NCBI GenBank assembly: GCA_036276735.1
Contig: DASUOH010000029.1
Span: 1-33,058, forward strand
DNA: 33,058 nt
Direction: 5' to 3'
Origin: VRUE01 sp036276735
Lineage (GTDB): Bacteria; Actinomycetota; Thermoleophilia; Solirubrobacterales; 70-9
Shown: positions 32,587 through 33,058 of the stretch, one piece after another
Layout of the letters: every line of letters begins with the position of its first letter
Numbering within the stretch: position 1 is the stretch's first letter
Program-made: the position numbers and the translations under genes
The notes under the pieces: generated by a model
The model's input: only the letters and a program-made list of their open reading frames with translations
Told to the model about the DNA's origin: nothing
The model's database searches: none

Positions 32587-32592
32587 TAGTCT
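32587..32592 (+). promoter_or_regulatory. -10-like hexamer TAGTCT before arsR-type gene
   Basis: TAGTCT ends 8 nt before ATG 32601. No Shine-Dalgarno is present. The nearby GCATATG is a partial palindrome that might be part of an operator. Confidence 0.3.
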
Positions 32593-32600
32593 GCTTAGGC

Positions 32601-32969
32601 ATGGGCAACCCCGATGTCCGACCGAAAGACGCCACTCCCGGCAAGGCGCGAGCGCTGCGCTCTCAGATGCTCGATCCCGCCGACGCGGTTCGCCTGGCCC
32701 GCCAGGCCCAAGCGCTGAGCGACGCGACCCGCGTGAACTTGCTCTTGCTGATTCGTGAAGCCAGGACCGTCTGCGTTAGCGATCTCTGCGTGATCACCGA
32801 ACGGGAGCAGAGCGGCATCAGCCGTCACTTGCGCATCCTCTACGACGCGGGCTTGGTCAGTCGGCGACGCTTGGACCTGTGGGTCCTCTACGAAACCACT
32901 GACGCTGGGAAGCGCTTGCTGAGCCGGACCGGGTTTGACGGAGACCGTTTTAGTTGGTTTCCAATTTAA
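32601..32969 (+). pseudogene. arsR: ArsR-family metalloregulator, 3' end replaced by IS3 insertion
   Basis: The 122 aa reading frame shows an ArsR/SmtB winged helix: LARQAQALSDATRVNLLLLIREARTVCVSDLCVITEREQSGISRHLRILYDAGLVSRRR. The pair C58 and C63 (C-x4-C, just before the recognition helix) matches the As(III)/Sb(III) site of ArsR proteins. The last clearly native residues are about ETTDAGKRLL (98-107). The DNA from 32920 on looks like an IS3-family terminal repeat, so SRTGFDGDRFSWFPI and the stop come from the insertion. The HTH and wing appear intact, so the truncated protein may still bind DNA; calling it a pseudogene is a judgement. No arsenic efflux or reductase gene is visible in the window; it may once have lain to the right. 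Confidence 0.65.
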
Positions 32970-33058
32970 GAGAGATTGCTCAGTTGGACCTCCTGTCCAA
33001 CGTATAGGGACTCGAACTCAACGGGAGAGACGTCGCCCAGGGATTCGTGCAAGCGGTC
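32920..33058 (-). mobile_element. IS3-family insertion sequence, one end (continues beyond window)
   Basis: The element's presumed outer end starts with TGAGCCGGACCGGGTTTGAC at 32920 and continues GGAGACC, which resembles the TG-initiated terminal repeats of IS3-family (IS51-type) elements as I know them. The transposase stop lies 46 bp inside this end. The other end and the target duplication lie outside the window. Confidence 0.6.
32966..33058 (-). CDS. IS3-family transposase (OrfB), C-terminal fragment in window
   Basis: The minus strand encodes 30 residues ending at TAA (32966-32968), open at the window edge. The sequence RLHESLGDVSPVEFESLYVG matches the end of the rve integrase domain of IS3-family OrfB proteins (RxHxxLGYxSPxEFE). 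The catalytic residues lie beyond the window. Its stop overlaps the convergent arsR-derived stop by 4 bp. Confidence 0.85.
   Translation of the reverse strand, partial: DRLHESLGDVSPVEFESLYVGQEVQLSNLS

Noticed and set aside
32528..32644. Upstream extension of the transposase to ATG 32602 or 32644
   Set aside because: It would overlap the divergent arsR start or coding region and adds Pro/Arg-rich sequence with no recognisable domain; not excluded but less likely.

Overview
The window is about 70% GC, dense and two-stranded. Its content (lysA-hom-thrC-thrB clustering, MarP-like protease, AddAB-type nuclease, MMPL transporter, HxlR and ArsR regulators, very GC-rich codon use) suggests a chromosomal segment of a high-GC actinobacterium, most likely the class Thermoleophilia (Solirubrobacterales-like). 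That placement is inferred from gene content and style; no rRNA or other marker is present. No tRNA, rRNA or CRISPR array was seen.

Layout. 1-415: the tail of a Gly/Ser/Thr-rich protein. 452-6077: the aspartate-family pathway, lysA, hom, thrC, then an unrelated archaeal-type P-loop ATPase, then thrB. The ATPase sits inside the operon, with its own operator-like promoter upstream and a 4-bp ATGA overlap into thrB. 6105-7516: a secreted TolB-like propeller protein and a cupin. 7593-12266: a large, divergent glutamate synthase. 12256-13797: a minus-strand pair (zinc-ribbon/FHA protein, then a small coiled-coil protein) divergent from an SRPBCC protein. 13837-17721: a lipoprotein, a penicillin-binding transpeptidase, a MarP-like CvpA-protease and a divergent HxlR regulator. 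17756-19250: xseA-xseB. 19336-20586: a DUF4143-type AAA ATPase behind AT-rich DNA. 20606-23663: an MMPL/RND exporter and a divergent ArsR-SRPBCC fusion. 23633-30198: addB-addA recombination nuclease-helicase on the minus strand. 30330-30785: an unrecognised alpha-helical protein.

The right end (30786-33058) is different: lower GC, a noncoding stretch with three successive hairpins, a DDE transposase, an ArsR repressor with an As(III)-type cysteine pair, and the end of an IS3-family element. The IS3 end appears to have inserted into the 3' end of arsR, so the last roughly 16 residues of ArsR are encoded by the insertion sequence.

The genes form several functional groups: lysine/threonine synthesis plus glutamate synthesis; envelope functions (PBP, MarP, lipoprotein, MMPL exporter); and DNA repair (exonuclease VII and AddAB). 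Two ATPases of poorly known role (4048 and 19336) look like accessory insertions among core genes. A recurring theme is that first genes of transcripts lack a Shine-Dalgarno sequence and instead carry a -10-like hexamer 6-12 nt before the start codon, which suggests widespread leaderless transcription; genes inside operons use GGAGG-type sites.
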